64,000 bases of DNA from Amphiplicatus sp046296195 (GTDB lineage Bacteria > Pseudomonadota > Alphaproteobacteria > Caulobacterales > Parvularculaceae): the NCBI GenBank assembly GCA_046296195.1, contig JBKBLR010000011.1, positions 1 to 64,000 of the forward strand. The letters are read 5' to 3'. The notes under the pieces are model-generated. The model saw nothing but the letters and a program-made list of their open reading frames with translations, searched no databases and was not told where the DNA came from. Of the stretch, positions 15,561 through 23,965 are shown in pieces; position 1 is the first letter of the stretch; every line of letters begins with the position of its first letter. The translations under genes were made by a program, and so were the position numbers.

Positions 15561-16490
15561 TTACAACGCCGCTTCAAGCTCGGGGAGGATTTTGAAGAGA
15601 TCGCCGACGAGCCCGTAATCGGCGATCTGGAAGATCGGCGCTTCCTCGTCCTTGTTGATGGCGACGATGACCTTCGAATCCTTCATGCCCGCGAGGTGCT
15701 GGATCGCGCCAGAAATGCCGACCGCGATATAGAGCTGCGGCGCGACGACCTTGCCGGTCTGGCCCACCTGATAGTCGTTCGGCATGTAGCCGGCGTCGAC
15801 CGCGGCGCGAGAGGCGCCGACAGCGGCCCCGAGCTTGTCGGCGATCGGATAGATGAGCTTTTCGAAATTCTCGTGGGACCCGAGCGCGCGTCCGCCGGAG
15901 ATGACGATCTTGGCGGCGGTGAGTTCCGGCCGGTCGGACTTGACGATTTCCTCCCCGACGAATCCCGAGAGCCCCGGATCGCCCTCGGCGCTGATTTTCT
16001 CGATTGGCGCCGAGCCCGTCGCCTCGGCGGCCTTGAAGGTCGCGGTGCGCACGGTGATGACTTTCTTGGGATCTGTCGACTGCACGGTGGCGATGGCGTT
16101 GCCCGCGTAGATGGGACGCACGAAGGTGTCGGCGCTCTCGATCGCGATCGCGTCCGAAATCTGCATCACGTCGAGCAGGGCGGCGAGGCGCGGCATGATG
16201 TTTTTGCCGTTCGCCGTCGCCGGCGCGAGGAAAGCATCATAGGCGCCGGCTTTCGCGGCGATCAGTTTCGCCACCGGCTCGGCGAGCAGCTTTCCATACA
16301 CGGGATCGTCCGCATGCAGCACCTTGCGGACGCCGGCGAGCTTGGCCGCTTCGGCGGCCGCCCCGGCGGCGTTCGATCCGGCGACAAGGATGTCGACGTC
16401 CTGCCCGAGCTTCCGCGCGGCCGTGACGGCCTTGGCGACGCTGTCGGCGAGCACGTCGTTATTGTGGTCGGCGATGACGAGAACGGCCAT
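15561..16490 (-). CDS. etfA: Electron transfer flavoprotein alpha subunit
   Basis: 309 residues, normal EtfA length. The N-terminal half carries the ETF alpha/beta fold (MAVLVIADHNNDVLADSVAK). The C-terminal FAD domain shows VISGGRALGSHENFEKLI, GASRAAVDAGYMPNDYQVGQTGK with the FAD-binding Arg, and SGAIQHLAGMKDSKVIVAINKD. Together with EtfB it passes electrons from acyl-CoA and other dehydrogenases to ETF:quinone oxidoreductase. Its ATG overlaps the etfB stop as TGATG, keeping subunit ratio equal. Confidence 0.97.
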   Translation of the reverse strand: MAVLVIADHNNDVLADSVAKAVTAARKLGQDVDILVAGSNAAGAAAEAAKLAGVRKVLHADDPVYGKLLAEPVAKLIAAKAGAYDAFLAPATANGKNIMPRLAALLDVMQISDAIAIESADTFVRPIYAGNAIATVQSTDPKKVITVRTATFKAAEATGSAPIEKISAEGDPGLSGFVGEEIVKSDRPELTAAKIVISGGRALGSHENFEKLIYPIADKLGAAVGASRAAVDAGYMPNDYQVGQTGKVVAPQLYIAVGISGAIQHLAGMKDSKVIVAINKDEEAPIFQIADYGLVGDLFKILPELEAAL

Positions 16491-17239
16491 CAGAGCACTC
16501 CCGCTTCGTTCTTGAGCTTCGAGATGAGGGTTGCGACGCTGTCGACCTTGGCGCCGCCGGCGCGCTTCGGCGGCTCGGCGACTTTCAAGACCTTGAGGCG
16601 CGGCGCGGTCGACACGCCGTAATCCGCTGGCGTCTTGATATCGAGCGGCTTCTTCTTCGCTTTCATGATGTTCGGCAGCGACGCGTAGCGCGGCTCGTTA
16701 AGGCGCAGGTCCGTCGTGACGACGGCCGGAAGCTTCAGAGCGACGGTTTGCAGGCCGCCGTCGACCTCGCGCGTCACGTTCACTTTGTCGCCGTCCTTGA
16801 CGACCTTCGAGGCGAAGGTGCCTTGCGGCCATCCCATCAGCGCGGCGAGCATCTGCCCCGTCTGGTTCGAATCATCATCGATCGCCTGCTTGCCCATGAT
16901 GACGAGATCGGGCTTTTCCACCTCGCACACGGCTTTGAGGAGTTTTGCGACGGCGAGGGGTTCCACCTCATCGTCGGTCTTGATGAGAAGGCCGCGGTCT
17001 GCGCCCATGGCGAGCGCCTGGCGGATCTGGTCCTGCGCCTTGTCGGGGCCGATCGAGACGGCGAGGACCTCGGTCGCGACCTTGGCTTCGAGCAGGCGCA
17101 CGGCCTCCTCGACGGCGATCTCGTCGAAGGGGTTCATCGACATCTTGACGTTGGCGAGGTCGACGCCCGTCCCGTCGGACTTCACCCGGACCTTGACGTT
17201 GTAATCGACGACGCGCTTCACAGGCACGAGGATTTTCAT
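16490..17239 (-). CDS. etfB: Electron transfer flavoprotein beta subunit
   Basis: 249 residues from ATG 17239 (MKILVPVKRVVDYNVKVRV), the canonical EtfB start; the longer frame upstream has no support. AMP-binding features include DEIAVEEAVRLLE, MGKQAIDDDSNQTGQMLA and LPAVVTTDLRLNEPRYASLPNIMKAK, the EtfB signature. It binds AMP and completes the heterodimer with EtfA. First gene of a two-gene operon ending at the terminator near 15503. Confidence 0.97.
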   Translation of the reverse strand: MKILVPVKRVVDYNVKVRVKSDGTGVDLANVKMSMNPFDEIAVEEAVRLLEAKVATEVLAVSIGPDKAQDQIRQALAMGADRGLLIKTDDEVEPLAVAKLLKAVCEVEKPDLVIMGKQAIDDDSNQTGQMLAALMGWPQGTFASKVVKDGDKVNVTREVDGGLQTVALKLPAVVTTDLRLNEPRYASLPNIMKAKKKPLDIKTPADYGVSTAPRLKVLKVAEPPKRAGGAKVDSVATLISKLKNEAGVL

Positions 17240-17366
17240 CGGCGAGACCCTTGGAAAATCAATGAGTTGGAGGGGAAACGACCCCAAAATCGAGGCGCAC
17301 CCTAGCGGCGGGGGCGAGGGGATTCAACGCACAAAGGCGCCGCAGGCGGCGGGGTTAGAAAGGCTT

Positions 17367-18038
17367 TCAAACGCGCTTTTTCCCGGTCGCTGCAAAATGC
17401 TCGCTCGCGGCGACGAGATAGGCCCGGCGGTCGCCGGCGAGATAGGGCGCGATCTGCAGCACGGTCGCATAGACGGCGTCATTGATGCGGGCGCGATCCG
17501 ATTGCGCGGGTTCCGTCGCTGCGCGGTATTGCAGCCAGAAGGTGAAATGCGCGGCGATCCGGTCAGCGAGGCGTTCCTTCTCGTCGCCATGGAAGATGAC
17601 GAGCCTCTGCGCCTCGAGATCGGTGAGCACATTAAGAGTCGTCGATCGCTTCAGGGCGAGCAGCCTTGCAAGGCGCGGGCGCAATTGCGGACAGCGCTCG
17701 AGGATCGAGGCCATGCCTTCATAGAAGAACCGGAAGTCGTTGATCTCTTCAAAGACGATATAGATGAAGACCCAATTGTCGTCGAACGACACCGGACGCT
17801 CCATCGGCGCCGACAGGACCTGGCGAAGTTCGACCTCGAATTCGTCGAACAGCGCCTCGATGATCGCTTCCTTGCCCTTGAAATGATAATAGAGATTGCC
17901 CGGTGAGATCCCGAGCACGGCGGCGATGTCGACGGTCGAGACTTGGCGCTCGCCCTCCGCGTTGAAGAGCGCGAGCGACGTTTTGAGGATGCGATCGCGG
18001 GTCTTGACCTTGCCGCTCATGGGCGCGGTCCGCGTCAC
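17367..18038 (-). CDS. phaD: TetR-family regulator of the PHA locus (PhaD-like)
   Basis: About 223 residues. An N-terminal helix-turn-helix (residues 15-60: ILKTSLALFNAEG, VSTVDIAAVLGISPGNLYYHF) is followed by a long all-helical domain including NWVFIYIVFEEINDFRFFYEG. Length and position, last in a phaC-phaZ-phasin run, match PhaD, which in pseudomonads controls phasin genes in answer to a PHA-metabolism intermediate. A GTG at 18038 overlaps the phasin stop (GTGA) and has AGAAGG before it; ATG 18020 is the alternative start. Confidence 0.75.
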   Translation of the reverse strand: MTRTAPMSGKVKTRDRILKTSLALFNAEGERQVSTVDIAAVLGISPGNLYYHFKGKEAIIEALFDEFEVELRQVLSAPMERPVSFDDNWVFIYIVFEEINDFRFFYEGMASILERCPQLRPRLARLLALKRSTTLNVLTDLEAQRLVIFHGDEKERLADRIAAHFTFWLQYRAATEPAQSDRARINDAVYATVLQIAPYLAGDRRAYLVAASEHFAATGKKRV

Positions 18039-18430
18039 GCCTTCTTCTTTTTCGCCGTCTTCCGCTTTACAGGCCCTTTGGCGCCGAGCGTTGCTTCGAT
18101 CGCGGAAAGGCGCGCCTCGATCGCTGCAAGGCGTTTTTCAACGCTGTCGTCGTCGCCGATGTGGCCGATGCGCTCGCGCATCTTGCGGATGCGTTCCTCG
18201 AAGGAAGCGCCGGCGGGGCCCATGCGTTCGGCCATCTTGCGGCGGCCCTCGTCGACCTTGCGTTCGATTTCCTCGCCCTTGGCGACGAGGTCGTCGAAGA
18301 CGCGCGCCGATTCCCCGGTCAGCTTGGCCACCTGCTCCTGCGCCTCGGTGAAGGCGCGGCCATAGGCGCCGATGCCGGCGAGCCAGATGCGGCGGGCGGT
18401 GTCGGCGGCTGGTTGCGGTTTCCTGGTCAA
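18035..18430 (-). CDS. Phasin, PhaI/PhaF family
   Basis: 131 residues. The N-terminal part (TARRIWLAGIGAYGRAFTEA, then FDDLVAKGEEIERKV) is the poly(hydroxyalkanoate) granule-associated phasin domain. A coiled coil follows (VEKRLAAIEARLSAIEATL) and the end is Lys-rich. Phasins coat PHA granules and set their number. It lies 10 bp after phaZ and overlaps the regulator gene, in the same order as phaF/phaI near phaD in pseudomonads, though without the long histone-like tail. Confidence 0.85.
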   Translation of the reverse strand: MTRKPQPAADTARRIWLAGIGAYGRAFTEAQEQVAKLTGESARVFDDLVAKGEEIERKVDEGRRKMAERMGPAGASFEERIRKMRERIGHIGDDDSVEKRLAAIEARLSAIEATLGAKGPVKRKTAKKKKA

Positions 18431-18440
18431 GGATCGGCTC

Positions 18441-19295
18441 CTATTGCGCGGGCGCGGGCTGATAATGGCGCGCGGGCTTTTTGCTGAGCTCGGGCCGGTC
18501 GAGGAAGGTCTTGAGAACGGGCGTCACTTCGCGCGCCTTCGACAGGACGAAGAGGTGACCGGCGTCCTTGAACACGTGCAGTTCGGACCTTCGGATCATT
18601 GCCTTCAGGATCTTCGCATTGGCGACCGGCACGATGTGATCGCGGTCGCCGGCGAGGATCAGCGTTTCATGCGGCAGGAGCGGCAGAAAGGGAAGGCTCG
18701 TCCAGCCCATCATCGCCATCAGCTGATAGACATAGCCGGCGCGGCTGGGCGCCGTCATGCGCGCTGCGAACAGCGCCGCGCCTGAGGGCTCGTCGCCATA
18801 GAGCGTCTTGAAATTCTCAGTCAGGAAATCGCGGTCCATATAGCGGCGCGGGTCCGCCATTTTTGACAGCGACTCGATCTTGCCCGGCACCATGATCGAG
18901 CCGGGCGAGGTCGCGCAGAGCACGAGCCGGCGCGTCCGGTTCTGATATTGGAAGGCGAATTGCTGCGCCGCGCCGCCGCCCCAGGAAACGCCCATCACGT
19001 CGACCGGGCGGTCGTAGCCGTAATGAAGCAGGATCGTCTTCGCCGCATGCGCGACCCACCACGGACGATAGGGCGTCACCGGCCCCGGCGAACCGCCGAT
19101 GCCGGGTAGGTCGAAGGTGATGATGTCGCGATCAGGCAGAAGTTCCCCGAGCGGCTGGGCGATTTCGAGATTGGCCCCGATGCCGTTGAAGAACAGGAGC
19201 GGCGCGCCATTCCCCCGGCCGCGCCAGACAGCGGTGCGCAGTTTCTGGAGCTCGACCTGAACGAAGCCAAGTTCCGGCAAATGATCCGTACTCAT
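18441..19295 (-). CDS. phaZ: Intracellular medium-chain-length PHA depolymerase
   Basis: 284 residues with an alpha/beta-hydrolase fold. The nucleophile elbow is GVSWGGG with Ser104. The acid lies in ILAGDRDHIVPV and the base in KDAGHLFVL. LLFFNGIGANLE near residue 35 is characteristic of the mcl-PHA depolymerase group. It would release 3-hydroxyalkanoic acids from stored polymer. It sits 30 bp downstream of phaC, the gene order of pseudomonad pha clusters. Confidence 0.88.
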   Translation of the reverse strand: MSTDHLPELGFVQVELQKLRTAVWRGRGNGAPLLFFNGIGANLEIAQPLGELLPDRDIITFDLPGIGGSPGPVTPYRPWWVAHAAKTILLHYGYDRPVDVMGVSWGGGAAQQFAFQYQNRTRRLVLCATSPGSIMVPGKIESLSKMADPRRYMDRDFLTENFKTLYGDEPSGAALFAARMTAPSRAGYVYQLMAMMGWTSLPFLPLLPHETLILAGDRDHIVPVANAKILKAMIRRSELHVFKDAGHLFVLSKAREVTPVLKTFLDRPELSKKPARHYQPAPAQ

Positions 19296-19325
19296 ACCCT
19301 ACGCCCGCCCTTTCATTATCAGACG

Positions 19326-21005
19326 TCAACCAAAGACATATTCGCCCGGCGCCTTCGACAGCGGCGGATAGGCTTTCGACCCGAGCGTTTTCGGCGCGGC
19401 TTTCTTTTCGCCCGAGCGCGCGCGCAGCCAATGCGTCCACAGCGGCCACCAGGATCCCTGATTTGGGCGCGCGCCGGCCATCCATTCGTCCGCCGACTCG
19501 GGCAGCGCGTCATTCGAGAAATATTGCGCCTTCGGGTTGCCAGGCGGATTGAGCAGCGCCTGGATGTGACCGGAGTTCGACAGCACGAACTTAACGTCGC
19601 CGCCGAAAAGATGGACGTTCCGGTAGCAGGCGCGCCACGGAGTGATGTGATCGGTGACGGCGGCGACCATGAAGGCGTCCTGCGTCACCTTGGAGAGGTC
19701 GATCTTGTGGCCGAGGAAGTCGACCGTGCCCGGATTGGCGAACCGCTTGTCGAGATAGATGTCGAGATAGTCCGAGTGAAGCTGCGCGGGCAGGTTCGTC
19801 GAATCATTGTTCCAGTAGAGAATGTCGAACGGCGGCGGGCTGTCGCCCATCAGGTAATTATTGACGACATAGTTCCAGATGAGGTCGTTCGGGCGCAGCC
19901 ACGCAAAGGATTTTGAGAGGTCTTCGCCGGTGAGGATTCCCTTTCGCGCAGAGTGTCTGCGGGCGGCCTCGATCGCGGCGTCGGACACGAAGAGACCGAC
20001 CTCGCTGTCTTCCTTGTGCGCGTCTAGCACGCAGACCTGAAGCGTAAAGGAATTAACCATCGACGAGCGCCGCGCCGCGAGCGTCGAGAGATAGCTCGCA
20101 GTCGTGATGCCGCCCGAGCAGGCGCCGGAAACGTTGATCTGCTTCGACTTGGTGATCTTGCGGACGACTTCGGAGGCCTCGATGAGTTCGCTGACGTAAT
20201 CTTCAAGCCCCCAGCCGCTGTGCTCTTTCTGCGGATTGCGCCAGCTGACGGCGAACACCTGAATGCCCTGCGAGAGCAGGAAGCGGACGACGCTTTTCTC
20301 CGGCGACAGGTCATTGGCGTAAAACTTGTTGATCTGCGGCGGCACGACCATCAGCGGCAGGGAATAGACTTCCTCCGTGGTCGGCTGATACTGGATGAGC
20401 TCCAGCATCTCGCTCTTGTAGACGACCGCGCCCGGGGTCGTCGCCAGGTTCTCGCCGACCTTGAACGGGCGCCCGTCGACCTGGGAGGGCATGCCGTTGT
20501 TGTGGCGGATGTCGTTATAGGCGTTCTGGAGCCCTCTCAGCACCGAGGCGCCGCCGGTCTCGTAAAGGCGTTTGATCGCCGCCGGATTGCCGATCAGCGA
20601 ATTGGTCGGGGCGAGCGCGTCGGCGACGAGATCGAGCACGAAGCGCGCCCGGGTCTTGTCGGCGTCGTCGACGCCCGAATCCTCGATCCAGCCGTTGAAG
20701 CCCTTCCGCATCGCCAGCCAAGACTGCATGGTCGCGCGGTAAAGCGGATTGTGCTGCCAGGTCGGGTCCTGAAACCGGCGGTCCTTCTTGTCAGGCGCGA
20801 TCGTTGAGTCGCCCTTAAGGATCTCGACGAGGTCCTTGCCGTAATTGGTCAGATGTTTGGCGAAGGGCGCCGGCTGGCGGGCGGCGTGGCCGACGAGCAC
20901 GCCGAGAGACTTCAGCAGTTCCGAACGCCGGACCCCGATGATCGGATTGAGGGCCGTCGGCGTTTCCGCGGCGCGTTCGCCGAGCTCTTCGCTGTTCTTC
21001 GACAT
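19326..21005 (-). CDS. phaC: Class II polyhydroxyalkanoate synthase
   Basis: 559 residues from ATG 21005, which has GGGAGG before it; a longer frame has no support. The lipase-like box is SGACSGG with the nucleophilic Cys near residue 296. The catalytic Asp is in VTDHITPW and His in SNSGHIQALLNPPGNPK, the class II pattern. Class II enzymes polymerise 3-hydroxyacyl-CoA of 6-14 carbons and act alone, unlike the PhaC/PhaE pair of class III. Length, the phaZ neighbour and the phasins all agree. A terminator lies between the upstream phasin and this gene, so phaC must have its own promoter in the 175-bp gap. Confidence 0.92.
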   Translation of the reverse strand: MSKNSEELGERAAETPTALNPIIGVRRSELLKSLGVLVGHAARQPAPFAKHLTNYGKDLVEILKGDSTIAPDKKDRRFQDPTWQHNPLYRATMQSWLAMRKGFNGWIEDSGVDDADKTRARFVLDLVADALAPTNSLIGNPAAIKRLYETGGASVLRGLQNAYNDIRHNNGMPSQVDGRPFKVGENLATTPGAVVYKSEMLELIQYQPTTEEVYSLPLMVVPPQINKFYANDLSPEKSVVRFLLSQGIQVFAVSWRNPQKEHSGWGLEDYVSELIEASEVVRKITKSKQINVSGACSGGITTASYLSTLAARRSSMVNSFTLQVCVLDAHKEDSEVGLFVSDAAIEAARRHSARKGILTGEDLSKSFAWLRPNDLIWNYVVNNYLMGDSPPPFDILYWNNDSTNLPAQLHSDYLDIYLDKRFANPGTVDFLGHKIDLSKVTQDAFMVAAVTDHITPWRACYRNVHLFGGDVKFVLSNSGHIQALLNPPGNPKAQYFSNDALPESADEWMAGARPNQGSWWPLWTHWLRARSGEKKAAPKTLGSKAYPPLSKAPGEYVFG

Positions 21006-21112
21006 GGTGCCTCCCGAGACCGTTCCCTGCCAGTCCGGATCGAGCCGGATCTTCGTTGAAAGTATTCGACGATTAGGCGGCGATGGCAAACCTCGTGGCG
21101 GCGCCGCGCTGC

Positions 21113-21140
21113 AAAAACGGGGCGTCCGGATGAACGCCCC
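21113..21140 (-). terminator. Strong terminator between phasin and phaC
   Basis: Stem GGGGCGT (21119-21125) with ACGCCCC (21134-21140). On the minus strand a run of T follows (21113-21117). It lies about 40 bp after the phasin stop, ahead of phaC, and would let the phasin be made at a higher level than the synthase. Confidence 0.85.
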
Positions 21141-21179
21141 GCTCGTTACGCTACGCAACTGACTGGAGGGGAGAGACGG

Positions 21180-21587
21180 TTACGCGGCTTCCTTGACGGC
21201 TTCCTTGACCGCGCGCTTGACCTTGCGGGTCGTTTTGCGGGCCTTGGCGGCCGTTTTTTTCACGGCTTTCTTGGCGCCTGCGGCAACTTCCTCGGCGCGG
21301 TCATTTGCGGCGAAGGCGGGAACGAACCCCCGGACCTTCTCAAAGCCGGCGCCGTAGAGCGATTTCGCGCGATCGCGCGCATCGACGAGCTGCTCCCTGG
21401 CGGTCGCTTCGATTTCTTCGCCTTTTTCGACGAACTCGCCGAAGAGCTCGGCATAGCGGCCGAAGAGCTTCTCGATCGCCGGCTTCGCGCGGTCGTAAGC
21501 GACGCCATAGGCGCCGATGTAAGCGAGCCAGCCGCGGCGGAGCGTTTCGGCGGGCGTGAATTCGTTGGATTGCTTGCGCTTGGCCAT
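21180..21587 (-). CDS. Phasin with a basic histone-H1-like tail (PhaF-like)
   Basis: 135 residues. The first 80 residues are a phasin domain (LRRGWLAYIGAYGVAYDRA, EFVEKGEEIEATAREQ). The last 40 are Ala/Lys/Arg-rich (AAGAKKAVKKTAAKARKTTR), like a shortened form of the DNA-binding tail of pseudomonad PhaF, which ties granules to the nucleoid. First gene of the PHA locus, cut off from phaC by a terminator. Good ribosome site (AAGGA) before the ATG. Confidence 0.87.
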   Translation of the reverse strand: MAKRKQSNEFTPAETLRRGWLAYIGAYGVAYDRAKPAIEKLFGRYAELFGEFVEKGEEIEATAREQLVDARDRAKSLYGAGFEKVRGFVPAFAANDRAEEVAAGAKKAVKKTAAKARKTTRKVKRAVKEAVKEAA

Positions 21588-21684
21588 CGGGGGGTCCTTT
21601 CCTTCAAGAGCCGCGCCGGTTCATGGCGCTTCGTTTCACTGAGCGAGAAGTTAAGGCCGTCTTCTAGAATGTTCATCCCAATTT

Positions 21685-21695
21685 TTGCGGCGCAA
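21685..21695. promoter_or_regulatory. TTGC-GGC-GCAA palindrome upstream of the phasin gene
   Basis: An 11-bp palindrome about 100 bp before the phasin ATG, in AT-rich DNA. It contains TGC-N3-GCA, the core of sites bound by the alphaproteobacterial PHA regulator PhaR. No phaR is in the window, and sites this short arise by chance. Confidence 0.35.
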
Positions 21696-21742
21696 CAAAT
21701 CTGAAATCTAGTATTTAAAACAGATAGTTAGAGAAACGTCCC

Positions 21743-22045
21743 TCAGGGGACGCCGGGGAAGCTTTCGACCATCTCGATCTTGAGGTCGGGAAAACTGTCG
21801 ACGAACTCAACGGTGAAGTCCGGAAAGCTGTCGACGAATTGCCATTCCCCGCAGACGTCGGGGAAACTCGTCACCGTCTTGACCCGAAGATCCGGGAAGC
21901 TGCGGACGATCTCGACCTTGAGGTCGGGAAAGCTGTCGACGATTTTGACCTTGCCATAAAGCTTCCGGCCGCCGAGCGCGCAGTCCGCGCCGACCGCCCC
22001 GGCCGACGCCTCGCCGGCGAGCATGCTCAGGACCAGGGTGATCAC
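21743..22045 (-). CDS. Secreted six-repeat 'SFPD' protein, resembling the 7(1) septoil-knot family
   Basis: 100 residues. After a signal-like N-terminus and a CALGGRKLYGKV segment come six units about 11 residues apart: KIVDSFPDLKV, EIVRSFPDLRV, KTVTSFPDVCGEW, QFVDSFPDFTV, EFVDSFPDLKI and EMVESFPGVP. Two cysteines may form a disulfide. From memory this matches the family named 7(1) septoil knot domain, predicted to be deeply knotted; function is unknown. The GTG at 22045 is the first ordinary start. An in-frame CTG at 22057 has AAGGAG at better spacing and would add the basic residues expected of a signal peptide. Confidence 0.72.
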   Translation of the reverse strand: MITLVLSMLAGEASAGAVGADCALGGRKLYGKVKIVDSFPDLKVEIVRSFPDLRVKTVTSFPDVCGEWQFVDSFPDFTVEFVDSFPDLKIEMVESFPGVP

Positions 22046-22099
22046 GGCGCTTCGCAGGGGGTTCTCCTTCCTCGGCGGGCCTTTTTACCGGATTCCAAC

Positions 22100-22130
22100 A
22101 AAAAAGGGCCGCTCCTTGCGGGCGCGGCCC
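22100..22130 (-). terminator. Terminator on the minus strand downstream of tRNA-Thr
   Basis: Stem GGGCCGC (22106-22112) with GCGGCCC (22124-22130). The minus strand continues with TTTTTT. It would end the tRNA-Thr transcript about 200 bp on, just before the repeat-protein gene. Confidence 0.75.
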
Positions 22131-22332
22131 AAAAACGCAACTCATTGGGAAGATCTACTCGAAGCAAGACTTGCGGACTGGCGAAGCCCGATGGGGCACA
22201 ACGGTGTTCGCCGATCGCGCAGAAACAACGCAGGCGGACCCGCGTCGAAGTCTTTCTTCGCCCGTATTCGCAAAAAGCCGATGACGCGGCGGCGAAACTT
22301 TGATGACGGTGGAAAAGGCGGCTGTGGAAAAA

Positions 22333-22407
<75 letters not shown>

Positions 22408-22421
22408 GAACGAGGCAGGGC

Positions 22422-22449
22422 CTATAGCCCGGGGCCGGGGGCTTGAAAA
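22422..22449 (-). promoter_or_regulatory. Promoter of tRNA-Thr
   Basis: On the minus strand TTTTCA, 16 bp, CTATAG ends 14 bases before the tRNA 5' end. The -35 is weak but spacing and -10 equal those of tRNA-Pro. Confidence 0.42.
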
Positions 22450-22514
22450 GCGCCGGCCGGAGGCCGGCTTTGACTGCTTGACCCTTGCGGGCTCCCCCCC
22501 TTAGGTCCCGGCCG

Positions 22515-22685
22515 ATGCCAGACCCTGAAGACGCCTCAGCGGCGCCCGAACCCAGCCCGGCCAAAGCCGCCGAAAAGCCGCCAGCGGCTGCGACTGGCAA
22601 GCACTCCCGCGAAGACCGCCTTGCCAGGGCGCTGCGTGACAACCTCAGACGCCGCAAGGCGAGCGCGAAGAAAGATAAAGCCTGA
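22515..22685 (+). CDS. Small basic protein preceding murA
   Basis: 56 residues from ATG 22515. The first half is acidic and Pro/Ala-rich; the second is strongly basic (REDRLARALRDNLRRRKAS). It ends 3 bp before murA. Short basic proteins with a RLAAALRxNLRRRK-like helix are often found directly upstream of murA in alphaproteobacteria; their role is unknown. The position and coupling make it likely a real gene. Confidence 0.65.
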   Translation: MPDPEDASAAPEPSPAKAAEKPPAAATGKHSREDRLARALRDNLRRRKASAKKDKA

Positions 22686-22688
22686 CCC

Positions 22689-23954
22689 ATGGACAGATTG
22701 GCGATCATCGGCGGCCGGCCGCTTTTCGGCGAAATCGCGATCGGCGGCGCAAAGAATTCGGCGCTGAAATTGATGGCGGCTTCGCTGCTGACGGACGCCC
22801 CGCTCATCATCGAGAACACGCCGCGGCTCGCCGACATCGACACGCTGCTGAAGCTCCTCGCTCAGCACGGCGTCGAACAGGATTTCGACGGCTCGACGCT
22901 GACGCTGCGCGCCCGGACGATCGCCTCGACCGTGGCGCCCTATGACCTCGTCCGGAAGATGCGCGCCTCGTTCAACGTGCTGGGGCCGCTCCTCGCGCGG
23001 GAGGGCAAGGCGCGGGTGTCGCTGCCGGGCGGCTGCGCGATCGGCGCGCGTCCTGTCGATCTTCACCTCAAGGCGCTCACGGCGATGGGCGCAGTGATCG
23101 ATCTCGACGAGGGCTATGTCGTCGCCTCGGCGCCCGCAGGCCTTCATGGCGCGAAGATCGACTTTCCCTTCGTCTCGGTCGGCGCGACCGAGCACGCGAT
23201 GCTCGCCGCGGTTCTCGCGAAGGGCGAGACGGTCCTCACCAACGCCGCGCGCGAGCCCGAGATCGGCGATCTCGCCGAGTGCCTCAACGCGATGGGCGCA
23301 CGGATCGAGAACGCCGGGCGCTCGACCGTGACCATTAACGGCGTCGATCGCCTCAACGGCGCGCGCCATGAAGTGATCGCCGACCGCATCGAATTCGGCT
23401 CCTACGCGATGGCCGCCGGCGCGGCGGGCGGCGAGCTGTTCTTGAAGAACGGCCGGCTCGACAGTCTCGGCGCGGCGGCGGGCGTCCTCGAAGAGGCGGG
23501 CGTCAACCTGACCGAAGAACCGGGCGGGGTGAGGGCCAAGCGCGTCGTCGACCGCTGCCGGTCCGTCAACATCGTCACCCAGCCCTATCCCGGGTTCTTC
23601 ACCGACCTCCAGGCGCAGTTCATGGCGCTGATGGCGGTCGCCGACGGCGTCTCCGTCATCAAGGAAACGATCTTCGAGAACCGCTTCATGCACGCGCCGG
23701 AGCTTTCCCGCATGGGCGCGCAAATCTCCGTAGACGGACAGATTGCGACGGTCCGCGGCGTCCGGCGCCTAAAGGGCGCGCCCGTCATGGCGACGGACCT
23801 CAGGGCCTCGATGAGCCTCGTGCTCGCCGGGCTCGGCGCTGAAGGGCAGACGATCATAAACCGCGTCTATCATCTTGACCGTGGCTTCGAGCGCCTTGAA
23901 GAAAAGCTGAGGGCCTGCGGCGCGCTGATAGAGCGCGTCAAGGGCGAGGCTTGA
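22689..23954 (+). CDS. murA: UDP-N-acetylglucosamine 1-carboxyvinyltransferase
   Basis: 421 residues, normal MurA length. Cys116 in PGGCAIGARPVDLH is the catalytic residue that binds phosphoenolpyruvate and is the target of fosfomycin, so this MurA is predicted fosfomycin-sensitive at that residue. Other landmarks: GAKNSALKLMAASLLTD at the N-terminus and the FENRFMH segment. First committed step of peptidoglycan synthesis, in the cytoplasm. Leads a conserved operon with DUF2948, UPF0262, phosphatase, infA and maf. Confidence 0.97.
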   Translation: MDRLAIIGGRPLFGEIAIGGAKNSALKLMAASLLTDAPLIIENTPRLADIDTLLKLLAQHGVEQDFDGSTLTLRARTIASTVAPYDLVRKMRASFNVLGPLLAREGKARVSLPGGCAIGARPVDLHLKALTAMGAVIDLDEGYVVASAPAGLHGAKIDFPFVSVGATEHAMLAAVLAKGETVLTNAAREPEIGDLAECLNAMGARIENAGRSTVTINGVDRLNGARHEVIADRIEFGSYAMAAGAAGGELFLKNGRLDSLGAAAGVLEEAGVNLTEEPGGVRAKRVVDRCRSVNIVTQPYPGFFTDLQAQFMALMAVADGVSVIKETIFENRFMHAPELSRMGAQISVDGQIATVRGVRRLKGAPVMATDLRASMSLVLAGLGAEGQTIINRVYHLDRGFERLEEKLRACGALIERVKGEA

Positions 23955-23965
23955 GGGCGCGCAGC

